From: Nemophila menziesii
Lineage: Eukaryota > Streptophyta > Magnoliopsida > Boraginales > Hydrophyllaceae
DNA: 64,000 nucleotides
Assembly: GCA_029959085.1 (NCBI GenBank)
Contig: JARWIR010000005.1
Span: forward strand, 36,077,350 to 36,141,349
Reading direction: 5' to 3'
The notes under the pieces are model-generated. The model was not told where the DNA came from, ran no database searches, and was given only the letters and a program-made list of their open reading frames with translations. This document shows positions 1 to 10,169 of this stretch, piece after piece; positions within the stretch are counted from its first letter, which is position 1; the number at the start of each line of letters is the position of its first letter. The translations under genes and the position numbers were made by a program.

Positions 1-526
1 CAATAATTTAATTAGAAATTAAAATAAAAAATTGCACAGTTATCTTCAAATCGGATCTGGGTGGGCTAATATTGGATGGCCTGGTTCAACTCGACTTTGG
101 AAAATTAAGATCCAATGACGTTGGTGACAGCGGCGCACGAAGGAGCGATGATGGTGGAGCGGTGCCATGACCGAGATTAGAGGAACGACGTTGGTGGAGC
201 GTGAGAGGCTAAGGACGGCGCTGGTGAGGCCTCGTACACCGTGGCAGATGGTGAGACCTTCCCTGCTGTTGAAGGGAGAGGAGATGGGGGCGGCGATGGC
301 GAGGCGCGAAGATGGACGGAGGCGGCGTCGTGAATGGACTAGAAGAGAGACGGCGAAGATGGTGAGAGGTGGGAAGGGTTCTTGTACACGGCGGTTTTCT
401 GGTGAGCAGAGTGGCATCGGGGGCTGTGTTGGGTGGTGGAGCGGCGTGGAGGCACGAGATCTGGCCCCGGGATTTGAGCGAAGTTGGAAGGTGAGTGAAA
501 AGGTGAAGATGGTGATGGTGGTGCAC
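1..526. other. Purine-rich non-coding stretch at the broken end of the CACTA element
   Basis: No recognisable gene. The plus strand is rich in G and in GTG/GCG triplets, which keeps several overlapping frames open on both strands; none resembles a known family. The transposase homology on the minus strand stops near 527, where a direct repeat CTGCAAATCTC occurs at 526-536 and 548-558, so this may be sequence joined to the element by a rearrangement, or sequence captured by it. Confidence 0.5.
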
Positions 527-1435
527 TGCAAATCTCAGGGTGTAGCGCTGCAAATCTCTTCCAACTATCACCATCAACAGGATGACGCAACACATCCGGA
601 TCGGCACTCTTACCGGTATGATGCCGAATCATGTCTTCAGCGGTGTGCTTTGAAGCATATAGTCGCTGTAACCTGGGAGCAATCGGAAAATAGCGGAGCT
701 TCTTATGTGGTACTCTGATACCCTTCTTTGGGTCCCATCTAGACTCGCCACAAACTGGACACTTATCGAGGTCTTTTTATACTCTTTATAAAATATGGCA
801 CAATCGTTCAAACAAACATCGATGGTAATATACTCCATACCCAAGCTTTTCAACTTCTTGTTGCATAAATCATACGAATCGGGCAAAGTGTGAGGTTTGG
901 GCAAAATACGACCAATCAACTCCAATAGCTCGGTGAATGACGTGTTAGTCCACTTGTTCTTTACCTTTACGTGCATAAGCTTGGCAATGAAGTTCAATGA
1001 ACTCATCGCTTTACAACCCGGATATAATTCTGTCTCCAATTCGTTAAACAGTTTTTCGAAACTACTTGGAATTTCTACGTCTCTCATCTCGGTGTCACCC
1101 TGATGACCGCCAACATCGTAACTGTGTCTCACATCGTCATAAACCTCGGCAATTTCATTAACTCTATTCGGAATAGGGATTTCTTCGGGAACGACCGGCT
1201 GCTCACCGTGTTTTATCCAAACCCGATACGACTTCATAATCCCTTCATTATAAAGGTGGTTCGTAACCGTCCGAGAGGCTAATCGACGATTATTTTTACA
1301 ATAGTTACACGGGCAATAAATAAGATCTCCATATTGCGAATGTTGTTTTGCATATGCGATAAAACCCAAAATCCCAACAAGATAGTTTGGATCGAATAAA
1401 TCCGTAGCATCCATCCAACTCTTATCCAAAGCCAT
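527..1435 (-). pseudogene. CACTA (En/Spm, TNPD-type) transposase, N-terminal fragment, frameshifted
   Basis: DDE-type transposase of the CACTA superfamily, which would cut and move its own element in the nucleus. The frame starts at an ATG at 1435. Residues 1 to about 75 match the transposase-associated domain, with the expected DKSWM start, the CPCNYC cysteine cluster and a WIKHGE motif. The next recognisable block (KWTNTSFTELLELI followed by LPKPHTLPDSY) is the usual TNPD linker. At about 763-780 the frame shifts by one base: the expected CPVCGESRWD block lies in the neighbouring frame and continues through DMIRHHTG to SWKRF and HPE near 530. Homology then stops, so the catalytic core is absent. 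Family assignment is secure; the gene cannot make a working transposase. Confidence 0.88.
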
Positions 1436-2192
1436 CTCTTTACAACAATCTTAGATAACTAGACAACTACATTCATATGAAAATAAAATAAATAATTATT
1501 ACAACCCAATTGATAAAATAAAAAAAAATTACAACACAATGAATATAAATAACACAAATTACAAACCAATGGCTTGAATATAAATACAAACCAATAAATA
1601 AATAAAATTACTAAATAAATAAAATTACAACACAATAAATATATAAACAATTTCACATAAATAAATACACAAATACAAAAATATATGAAATATAATATAT
1701 GAAATAAATGAATGTATGCATGATTTATACACAATATATAACAAGACAATAAAAAAATATACAAAATAATAACCTATATATAGCAACTAATACACAATTC
1801 AAAATTCATGCATAAAAAAATAAATTAAAAAGTTTGAAATTTTAAGAAAATACCTTGAATTGGTGGAAGAAATTGGATATTGATGATGAAGTCCCAACCT
1901 TGATAATGTAATAATAAACCTAAACCCATAACATTGCAAGAATTACACCAAATATGATCATAATAAAAAAAAAATCAAGAATTTACCTAATATTTGTAGA
2001 TGAAATTGTGTGTTGATGATGCCCCACCTTGATTATAAGCTTGCAAATGGTTAGATATGAATTGGAGAAGGTATTGCAAAAAAATTTGAATGAGTTTGAT
2101 TGATGTTTTTGGGAGAAATTGGGAGAAAAAAATGGGGTTTTTGGGGTTTAAGGAGATAAAAATACAGGTTGTTCGCATATATGCACGTCAAA

Positions 2193-2444
2193 TTTACCGA
2201 CGACACGTAAAGTCGTCGGTAAACTTAACGCGTCGTCGCTAAAAACAAGAATTTAACAACGCCTTTTCAAACTGTCGGTAATTTACCGACGACAAATCCA
2301 AGCAAAAAAAATTAAAAAAAAATTAAATAACGACGGCGTTTCGTTGTTTACCCACGACCACAGTCGTCGGTAAATTACCGGCGGAAGGTTTCTCGTGGGT
2401 AATCGTATGTCGTCGGTAAATAACAAAAGTTTACCGACGACTTT
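2193..2444. repeat. CACTA subterminal repeats (TTTACCGACGAC)
   Basis: At least seven copies, in both orientations, of a 10-12 bp motif TTTACCGACGAC / GTCGTCGGTAAA, some mutated, for example at about 2193, 2211, 2229, 2275, 2362, 2408 and 2431. Clustered short motifs just inside the terminus are typical of CACTA elements, where they bind the element's own DNA-binding protein (known for En/Spm TNPA). Binding here is inferred. Confidence 0.8.
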
Positions 2445-2469
2445 ACGTGGCAGTGGCGGTTCTGTAGTG

Positions 2470-4338
2470 GTGGTGGGCAGTGGCGGTTCTGGTGAAGTCA
2501 ATGGTGGTGAAGGAGAGAGACTATTGGGCGGCGTGGCTGTGCAGCAAAGCGCGATCGTGGTGAAGTCAGTAGTGGTGGAGGAGGGAGGCTGACATTGTTG
2601 TTTTGTGGGCAACGATGAGGAGAGAAGAGAGACATGTTATTGGCCACAGAGAAAAGAGGGTGAGGAAAGAAAAACCAATGATGATATGGAAAAAAAAACT
2701 AATAGGGGTTTGATTATTTAATTTGGGGTTTTAGTATATAAGAAGGGATTGGGTGTTTTTTGAACTTTTATTGTTTCTAGTTGGATTTTAATAGATTAAT
2801 TATAGAAAAGACTTTGTTAATATTGTGTATGTTGTTGAGACTCTTTAAAATAATTGCCCCAAATCTAATAACAAATCCTATACCAAACCTTGCAAATTAA
2901 AGGCCGAACACCTGGGATTATCCCATTATTATCTTGGCTTCCGATCAACACAGAGCATATATGTTAACTTATCCTGGTTACGGTTTTAAAAATCATTTTT
3001 CTATAATGTAAAATACAATTTTACCTTAGACAAAAACTATCTAGTTTTCCCCCCAAATACTCTCTATAAAACGTCTCAAGTTGGGGTTCTTCCATTGCTA
3101 CATCGATGACAGTTGAACATAAAGTCATTAATCAATTAACGTAATTCAATTACTATAAACTTAAACCTACATGCATAATCAAGTGAATATTATTCTAACT
3201 AGAAAAAAATGAATATTATTCTAACCAAAAAAAAGTGAAAATTATTCTTGACTAAAAAAAATATCACACAGTTATTCATCCGCCTTATATAACCACCCTT
3301 GTATCAAACGTCTTGAAATAAATTGTCGATCTATATCTACTCGTAACTCACTATATATCCACCCCATCTACAGTTAGCAAACATGCCTAGCTCTCATGTT
3401 CCATCTTTCTCATATGCACACAACACTTTAAAATTCCATAGGCCAAATCCACCATGGAAATGACTGATTTTTATCGCCAATCCCGTATAATTGTACTTTT
3501 TTTTATAAATTTCTAGTACTGAGTACAAATATTTTTATTGAGAGTTACGTTTCTTTTAAATATTTTCTTTATATATTCATGCATAACTTGCTCATAACGT
3601 CATGATTCAAATGTTCAATGGAGTTGTTGCTTTCTAAATGTCACGTGGGTAATAAAATAGAAATCAGTATGAGAGTAGATTGTTTTTTACGTAATTAAAA
3701 TACTAATCTTCAACTTGTGAATACAACATGTTTGAGTTGACTGCTGTTAAGATAAGCACCGGCAAGTTCATAGCAATTAATAACTATTAGTCATGGCATG
3801 GGTACTACTTGTTCTGATCCTTGTTACAAGAAAAAGAAGTTATGGATATAATTTACTATAAACAACCTTCATAGTTTTTGAAGATAATGCCAGAAAATAG
3901 CGGTATGGTTGTATCAACTTAAAAAAAGGAAAGATTGTTTGTGTTAGTTCCAAACCCCACCACCCCAAACCTACCTTGTACATTATTATTTATATTTAAT
4001 ATGACAGCCTAATAATAGGAATTAGCTCGCTGCTAGGGTTTTGATCATCTAATTTAATGGTACATGTTCAAAACGAGTCAATGAGTCTGAATCCAAAGTA
4101 TCTCTTATATAACAAAAAGTAAAAAAAAGAAAGAATCAAAATCCAAAATAGTTTTTCTATATAAAAAAAAATGTATGACATGGACGAAAATCATTATTAT
4201 TGGAATTTTTATTCAAACTGAAAAATTAAATTACACAATTACTGAATAATTCTTAAAAGATTTTAAAAAATTGCTCTTTTATAAATCATAGATCAAAGGG
4301 AATTCTTTTTATATAAAGTAGTTTTAACAAATAGTATA
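2470..4338. other. Intergenic, no gene recognised
   Basis: AT-rich sequence with only short frames. I see no conserved domain, RNA gene or terminal repeat. The GTG-rich stretch at 2470-2600 resembles the composition of 100-500 but shows no coding signal. Confidence 0.5.
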
Positions 4339-4466
4339 TTTATTATAGGGTGAATGCCTAATAAACACCTGCTACCTTAGCCACTTGCCCATAAAAGGTA
4401 CTTAAGGTAAATATACCTTAATGCCCTTACTGTTGTCTACTGCCGTCTGCTGCTGCTGTCAAGGGC

Positions 4467-4745
4467 GAGTAATGGGAATGTTTCCCAACACTCGTGCAAG
4501 TACACTTTTGTAAAGGTTGAGTAATGAGAATGTTTCCCAGCACTCGTGCAAGTACACTTTTGTACTTGTGGGCTAATGTTGAGTAATGGGAATGTTTCCC
4601 AGCACTCGTGCAAGTACATTTTTGTACTTGTGGGCTAATATTGAGTAATGGGAATGTTTCCCAACACTCGTGCAAGTACACTTTTGTACTTGTGGGCTAA
4701 TGTTGAGTAGTGGGAATATTTCCCAACACTCGTGCACGTACACTT
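4467..4745. repeat. 62-bp tandem repeat array, left arm
   Basis: Five units. The GAGTAATG anchor recurs at about 4467, 4519, 4581, 4643 and 4705; the last three intervals are exactly 62 bp and the first is 52. Each unit carries a near-palindrome GGGAATGTTTCCC and a second one AGTACACTTTTGTACT. Open frames here are only translations of the repeat. Confidence 0.9.
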
Positions 4746-5035
4746 TTGTACTGTCTGCTGCTGCCAAGGGTGAGAGAGAGAGAGACAGAGGAGATATATA
4801 TAACTAACTCAATGTATACGAACTAACAACTAATAAACGGACGGCGGCTGGGGTGAGGGGGTAAAATAGGAAAGAAAAAAAGGAGCGCCTTTTATGGGCA
4901 AGAAGAAAGCGGCGGGGGTGAAGGGGCATTACTTTTAATTTAAGGTGTTTCTTGGGCAATAATCCTTAGTTATATATATCTCCTCTGTCTCTCTCTCTCT
5001 CGCCCTTGGCAGCAGCAGACAGTACAAAAGTGTAC

Positions 5036-5288
5036 GTGCACGAGTGTTGGGAAACATTCCCACTACTCAACATTAGCCCACAAGTACAAAAGTGTACTTG
5101 CACGAGTGTTGGGAAACATTCCCATTACTCAATATTAGCCCACAAGTACAAAAATGTACTTGCACGAGTGCTGGGAAACATTCCCATTACTCAACATTAG
5201 CCCACAAGTACAAAAGTGTACTTGCACGAGTGCTGGGAAACATTCTCATTACTTGCACGAGTGTTGGGAAACATTCCCATTACTCGCC
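5036..5288. repeat. 62-bp tandem repeat array, right arm (inverted copy)
   Basis: Inverted counterpart of the array at 4467-4745, again with five CACGAGTG-TGGGAAACATTC cores (about 5040, 5102, 5164, 5226, 5255). The last interval is only about 29 bp, so a partial-unit deletion distinguishes this arm from the left arm. Confidence 0.88.
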
Positions 5289-5582
5289 CTTGACAGCAGC
5301 AGCAGACGGCAGTAGACAGCAGTAATGACATTAAGGTATATTTACCTTAAGTGCTTTTTATGGGCAAGTGGCTAAGGTGGCAGGTGTTTATTGGGCATTC
5401 ACCCTATAACTAACTCAATGTATACAAACTAACAACTAATAAACGGACGGCGGCTGGGGTGAGGGGGTAAAATAGATGAGAAAAAAAAAGGAGTGCCTTT
5501 TATGGGCAAGAAGAAAACGGCGGGGGTGAGGGGGCATTAATTTTAATTTGAAGTGTTTCTTAGGCAATAATCCTTTATTATA

Positions 5583-6199
5583 TTATATTTAATTGAATAT
5601 ATTTTCTTACAAATAAATATGCATATTTGAAAGACTAAAGTACTCATATATATCGACACCTTGTTAGGGTGAGCAGGTAAGCTAACCTAAAGGCCTTTAA
5701 GCGACTAAGCAATGCCATATAGCCCAATTTTAAAAGGGGCAAACAGCTGTTAAAATCTCCAAGTAAACATTACGCCCAACTGAAAAAATCTAATATAGGC
5801 CCAACATAATTAGTTTAAAGAAAATAGAGAAAAATTTAAGACTTTCTATTAAATCACTTAATTTAGCGTGTCTTTTAACTTCTCGTCTAGTATTCATTTA
5901 TCATGGTTACTACAGCAAAAGTTACTGTATTGTTTTGTAATCATCAAGCGATTTAAGCTTAACCAATCAAGGGTGGCTAAAACATTGCTTGTTTTAACTT
6001 GTTCACGAAATTAATTCGTAATTAGTTTGACCAAATTTCTTATTTCACTTCTTAATTATTTCACTTTCCTTACACATTCATAATTAGAGAAAAAGAGACC
6101 TCATACAAATTTGTAATGTCATTACTTTGATATTATTAACAAATTTATTCGTGAGATTAAGGTTTCTAGTTTTATTTCTATTAATATGTTCGAACCATT
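5583..6199. other. Intergenic, no gene recognised
   Basis: AT-rich, frames short and interrupted. No terminal repeats or conserved protein similarity seen. Confidence 0.45.
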
Positions 6200-6520
6200 T
6201 CTCTACCCTTTCTTTAATCGTAACTTATTTTTTTATAGTAATACCTCCCTCTCGGTATTTCAAGTAATCTTTCAAAATATTCTTTCATTTAAAGCTTCTC
6301 ATTTGTCCCAAAGAGATAATAATTACGTAATACGAGTCTTTTTATTCTCTCTTTAAGATTCAATTGTATGTCATCCATGGTGTCAAGATAAATCTTCATA
6401 GTAGATTTTGTCCAAAATTGACAGCTAAGTAGATCTTGCATTAACAAGTGTTCCACACATTCAACTTCTAAGATGCAAAGCCTACATGTCGAATCTTGAA
6501 GAAAAATTATTTATAGAGAA
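6200..6520 (-). pseudogene. LINE relic: reverse-transcriptase zinc-binding (zf-RVT) region
   Basis: On the minus strand about 6520-6310 reads as a run containing STCRLCILEVECVEHLLM followed by a tryptophan about 10 residues on. The C-x2-C pair, then the E-x2-HL motif and a downstream W are the pattern of the zinc-binding domain at the C-terminal end of L1-type plant LINE polyproteins. The reading ends in a stop near 6310 and only broken similarity continues. The rest of the LINE is not recognisable. Confidence 0.55.
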
Positions 6521-6707
6521 TTATTTTGGAAAATATTACATTACGGCAATTTTAAGACATATATAGGTATTATTAATGGAACATTTGAAATATCAGATTA
6601 ATTTTTTGTAAAATAGAGTTGTTGTTAACTATTTTTAGAGAATATGAGCATTATCCTTTATGTAATTTTTTACGAAAGTGTGACAACTTGATTTGGTTAA
6701 GATCTCT

Positions 6708-7050
6708 TAATGTCTCTCTTTTTGTGATGGTTCAATTTATTAACGAGATATCTTTTTGGGTGTTTATTGGGTATAAGTGAGGGATTTTTTCTTAGTATTC
6801 GACATATTGTATTTTCTCTCTTGTTTTGGGTAATATTGCTATTTATAGAGCTTTTGTGTCTTAATTGTGTGTTAAGTGTATATTTTATAGGTACATGGTT
6901 GACACAAGATGCCAAGATGATGAGAAGAATTAATAAAGTCAAGTCAAACCCCAAACCAAGGCGTAATTGGATTTTAATGTCACTTTGGGAAGTTAGACTG
7001 TTTGCCAGAAAAATCTTGACGTCACATTGTTTTAGTCACCATGATTAACT
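6708..7050 (+). mobile_element. Fragment of an LTR of the TGATGTCTC family
   Basis: Begins TAATGTCTCTC and shows the landmarks, in the same order and spacing, of the first 350 bp of the LTRs at 41820 (minus) and 39535 (minus): a GAGATATC/GAGACATC repeat about 40 bp in, GGGATTTTT about 30 bp later, then GAGCTTTTGTG and TAATTGTGTGTTA. The remainder of the LTR is missing. Confidence 0.5.
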
Positions 7051-7264
7051 GCTTAGAGATTTGGACTTAATTCCTTTTTATTTAAATAGAGATTGAAGTC
7101 AGTGACGTGTGAGAAATGATGGAAGTCAATTCAGAGTCGAGATCAATAAGTTATGCCATTTGCTTCCATTGTGACTTGAACTGTCCAACACTAGCTAAAA
7201 ACGGGACAGACTATCTTTAACCTAATTAAGTGAGCCCATGGTGGCCCTAAAAGTTTTTAGCTAG

Positions 7265-7272
7265 TATATAAG
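7265..7272 (+). promoter_or_regulatory. Candidate TATA box
   Basis: TATATAAG lies 50 bp upstream of the ATG of the small frame at 7322, with a CA-rich leader between them. The spacing is reasonable for a plant core promoter, but nothing else confirms transcription. Confidence 0.25.
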
Positions 7273-7321
7273 TCATTTAGAAGCTCCAAAACATACACAA
7301 CTCATCATTTTATTAATTTTC

Positions 7322-7516
7322 ATGTCTGGAGAAGAGCGGATGCGAAGAAGAGAAGAGTTTTTCCATAAAACCCAACCATCTTTCACCATCCATCGCTCAT
7401 TTAGATTTGTTCTTAAGAGTTACTTTATTTTATGTTTTCTTTTAAACATGATTCTTGCAATAGTTTTAATTGATTTTGTTTATTTCACTAAAAAAAAGAA
7501 GAAATGTGGCAGTTAA
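7322..7516 (+). CDS. Possible small membrane protein, unrecognised
   Basis: A 64-residue frame that I do not recognise. Residues 1-20 are strongly charged (EERMRRREE), residues about 31-54 form one hydrophobic segment that could span a membrane, and the C terminus is lysine-rich (KKKKK). The start is chosen because it is the first ATG after a plausible TATA box and leader. There is no homologue within the window and codon use gives no strong signal. It could equally be the first exon of a lost gene or a chance frame. Confidence 0.2.
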   Translation: MSGEERMRRREEFFHKTQPSFTIHRSFRFVLKSYFILCFLLNMILAIVLIDFVYFTKKKKKCGS

Positions 7517-8852
7517 TTCGTGGCTCTATTGATAACTGCTACTATACATAAAGTTTAAAATAATATTGGCAGTATTGAAAGATAATGCTATTAAACTACT
7601 TATTATACTCTTCACTTATCCTCATTAGTTAGTAGTTACCCATTTAATAATGCTGGTTAGTGAATAGTAAACAAAAGCGGTGGCAAATTTGCAAATATTG
7701 AAATCATACATTATAAATCATCAAAACAAGCTTTTACCATTCAGATTTCAATGCCTTTTATTTTTTAAGTAATAAATACTGAATATTGAATGAACAGCTC
7801 AATAGAACTTATTATGTTAAAAGGTAGTGTCTGAATGATTTAGACTTAGTTTATAATTTTAATGAAACAAATCAATTAAGAGGGATTCAGATCTGAATTA
7901 GTTAGGAAAAACAAACTGTCTTGTTGATCTAATGTCTTAATGAACCAGATTAAGATCTCATTAAGTGAAAAAAACACCCATCTCTCTCTAAAACATATTC
8001 TAATCTCTCTCGGATCAAAAGGGATCGTAAGTTCGCAATTCCACGGACGTCAAGATCCAATCAACTTTCCGTTCGAGACCTCCATCGAAGTGTATCGACT
8101 AAAGGTAATCATCTTATTCAGTTATATAGTGTGTTTTATGCTATGAATTTTGTTAGATTTGGTTAGGTTTCGTAGTTGTGATTTGATTTATTGTTTCCAA
8201 TTAGAAGTAAAGAGTGAATACCTTTTCTGTTATATACCTTCATTGAGATTCATCAGCTTCATATTTTGTTTAATTTGGTTAGGGTTTCTTAATGTTCAAT
8301 TTGATTTTTTTCCCTATTTGGTTAGGGTTTCTTTATTTTTAATTTTATTTTTTTTCTTATTTGGTTAAGGTTTCCTTATTCAGTATTACTAAAGAATTCT
8401 AATTTATTATCTTCTTCTTTTTTCACTTCAGGTTCATAGATGAAGACTTTGAACCTCTTTCTTATTTTGCCCACCTAGAGAACACAAGGAAATTCATTGA
8501 AGAGTCATATAGAATACAAAAGGGGTATTAATTTTCTTTAAATTATCCGTATATTACTCTCTCTTTTTGCTGGTGTTTGTACAAGGCTAATGTGGAATTT
8601 AATTAGATATATATTCATTCAAAGCATGGGTTTATGTTAAATGAATCAACTATAGAGTCACCTTTTTTTACAATATACAATTGAAGAATTGTTGTGTCTG
8701 AGTAGATTTTAAGATCTATTTGGAGCATATGAGTACGACTAGCTTATCAATTTCGAAGAATTTGATACTTATCATCTTAATTTATATATCTTTCAACAAT
8801 TTTTAGTTCATTAAGATCTAATTTTGATGAGAATATGTGACTATCTCTACAG
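7517..8852. other. No supported gene; one possible orphan exon
   Basis: AT-rich sequence. A stretch at about 8432-8528 preceded by a good acceptor (TTTTTTCACTTCAG) reads openly as IDEDFEPLSYFAHLENTRKF and a few more residues; I cannot match it to a family. At 8101-8106 there is a donor-like AAAGGTAATC. These could be exons of the same lost gene as the acyl-CoA synthetase exons just downstream, but the reading does not resemble that family. Confidence 0.3.
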
Positions 8853-9326
8853 AATGTCCGTGGAGAAATCTTAAATATTAAAATGCTTGGTTATCGAGAG
8901 GTCGTGGATGGAAAGGTATAAGTTGTCGTTTTATGTTTGTTCTCCTTTCGATTTGACTTTTTCTTTTTTATTTTTATTCTAATTCTTGATGTTTTTTTCT
9001 CTTGATAGGGAAGTATAAATGGAGGACTTACAAAGAAGTATATAACATAGTGATTAAAGACGGAAATTTCATGTGTAGCCTTGGAATAAAAGAAGTAAGT
9101 TACCACGTAATATATGTATGTCTATGTAGTATGAAAGAGAAGGAGATAATATTTTCATGGTGTTGAACCTTGAATTATGAATTTCTTACTTTTTTTTAAA
9201 ATTATATAATTCTATCAACCAAAATTTATGTGGATCTGATTAAGTCCTTGATGAATTGGTTACTAGTTCAGGAAGGCGTTCTGGTATTTTGGTGCCAATA
9301 GCTTAGAGTGGATTATAAGCATAGAG
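8853..9326 (+). pseudogene. Long-chain acyl-CoA synthetase (LACS) pseudogene, three exons
   Basis: LACS enzymes activate fatty acids to acyl-CoA using ATP. Three consecutive exons with correct splice sites match the N-terminal third of plant LACS proteins (LACS1/LACS4 type). Exon 8853-8915 ends MLGYREVVDGK; exon 9009-9094 reads KYKWRTYKEVYNIV and ends SLGIKE; exon 9272-9326 reads FGANSLEWIISIE. In the first exon SVEK is one frame out from KMLGYREVVDGK, so there is a one-base indel. The ATP/AMP-binding motifs encoded by later exons are absent; after 9327 the sequence becomes retrotransposon gag. It is a decayed fragment, not a working enzyme. Family call from remembered family motifs, no search done. 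Confidence 0.72.
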
Positions 9327-9489
9327 GTGCGTAATTTCCTTATCATCTTTTATTATCCTTATCTAATCCCCTTTTCCTCTATTTATTATTTGATAAATTA
9401 AAATCATTGAAAAAGTAAAAAAAATTCAGTTACTTCATTGTTATTAAGTCATGGATGTGATTTCGAGTTCAACCTTTGGTATTTTTCCC

Positions 9490-9700
9490 TCTAGCTATTC
9501 ATTTTGCACGGTTTAAGCCCGATATGGGTATGAATAATCAATTCCTAAACTACGGGAATTATAGTGGAGCCGCTCACCAAGATCCGGTATAACCCATTCA
9601 AAAGTTTATGCAAATATCTGACGCCTACATCACTCAAGGTGTTACAAGGGAACAAATTTCAATTTTTTTATACATAGTTCCTTTACAAGCTTTACATTTT
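9490..9700 (+). pseudogene. Athila gag relic
   Basis: Reads RFKPDMGMNNQF, then a stop, then IQKFMQISDAYITQGVTREQ. This matches, position by position, the gag of Athila copy B at about 57208-57360 (RFRPDSGI, then VQKFKQICDSYITQGVSREQ). It carries stops and lacks the rest of gag. Confidence 0.7.
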
Positions 9701-9719
9701 TATACTTGCTAAACACATT

Positions 9720-9860
9720 TATTTAACATTGATAGTCCCTAAGGAGACGATATTCCCTTTATACTTATCAAATTTATTACTTGAACGACCCATACACTTG
9801 CGGGAAGTAGCTTCAAAAGGTGTTGATTTATTTATCACACTATAAGACGCGACACATATC
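9720..9860 (+). mobile_element. 3' end fragment of a TGATGTCTC-family LTR
   Basis: Contains CCCTAAGGAGACGA, then ACTTGAACGACCCATACACTTGCGG. The same order (CCCTGCGAACGA, then ACTTGGACAACCGTGCACTTGCGG) marks the last 150 bp of the LTR at 26580-26640. It lies after the gag relic, so the original element order has been scrambled. Confidence 0.45.
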
Positions 9861-10169
9861 CAGAATGGGTGAAGGGCCAACTAGCATATCCTCGTTATCT
9901 ATGCAAACACATTTATCTTAAGGATGTAATTTGAAACTAGCTTAGGGAACATATTTCATACTAGAGCTTAATTTCGACAATTAAAATCTTGGAATGTTTG
10001 TAACACCTGGGTGTTGGAAGGACAAAAATAAAGTAGCATCATAAGTAAATAAGAGGTGGGTAAGTGTCAACCATTTTTTGGTAATCTGTAAGCATTTTAT
10101 ATTACTATTCTGACATTCATTACTTCCTCATTCCTAAATAAATATCCATTTAGCTTTTCACATAGTTCA

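Larger units (their letters stand above)
527..2469 (-). mobile_element. CACTA transposon, 5' half, truncated
   Basis: Read on the minus strand the element begins with CACTACAGAACC at 2469, then has about 280 bp of subterminal repeats, about 750 bp of AT-rich leader (1436-2192), and then the transposase N terminus. The other terminus is not in the window. The terminal motif lies in a local direct repeat (CAGTGGCGGTTCTG at about 2450 and 2478), so the exact end and its 3-bp target duplication are uncertain. Confidence 0.75.
4348..5573. mobile_element. Composite Mutator-like (MULE) element with internal giant inverted repeat, 9-bp TSD
   Basis: A 1226-bp insertion flanked by a perfect 9-bp duplication TTTATTATA (4339-4347 and 5574-5582). 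The ends are related inverted repeats: GGGTGAATGCCTAATAAACACC on the left, and on the right the complement of GGATTATTGCCTAAGAAACAC. The layout is A-B-A'-B: A is about 4348-4800, B about 4801-4971 (beginning AACTAACTCAATGTATAC and ending GGCAATAATCC), A' (about 4972-5407) is an inverted copy of A, and 5408-5573 is a second B. A and A' could fold into a stem of over 400 bp around a loop of about 170 bp. No transposase is present, so it is non-autonomous. The 9-bp TSD indicates the Mutator superfamily. Confidence 0.85.

Noticed and set aside
167..718. Long plus-strand frame of 183 codons
   Set aside because: Open only because the sequence is purine-rich; overlapped by frames on the other strand, no family resemblance, and its 3' part is antisense to the CACTA transposase.
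4467..4745. CRISPR-like array
   Set aside because: Units are contiguous 62-bp tandem repeats without unique spacers, in plant nuclear DNA.
4427..5325. Several repetitive protein frames rich in HECWETFP-type motifs
   Set aside because: They are translations of the 62-bp tandem repeat and appear on both arms in opposite orientation.
7822..7990. hAT-type MITE suggested by TAGTGTCTGAATGATTTAGAC and repeated ATTAAGATCT motifs
   Set aside because: No matching inverted terminus and no 8-bp duplication could be found.
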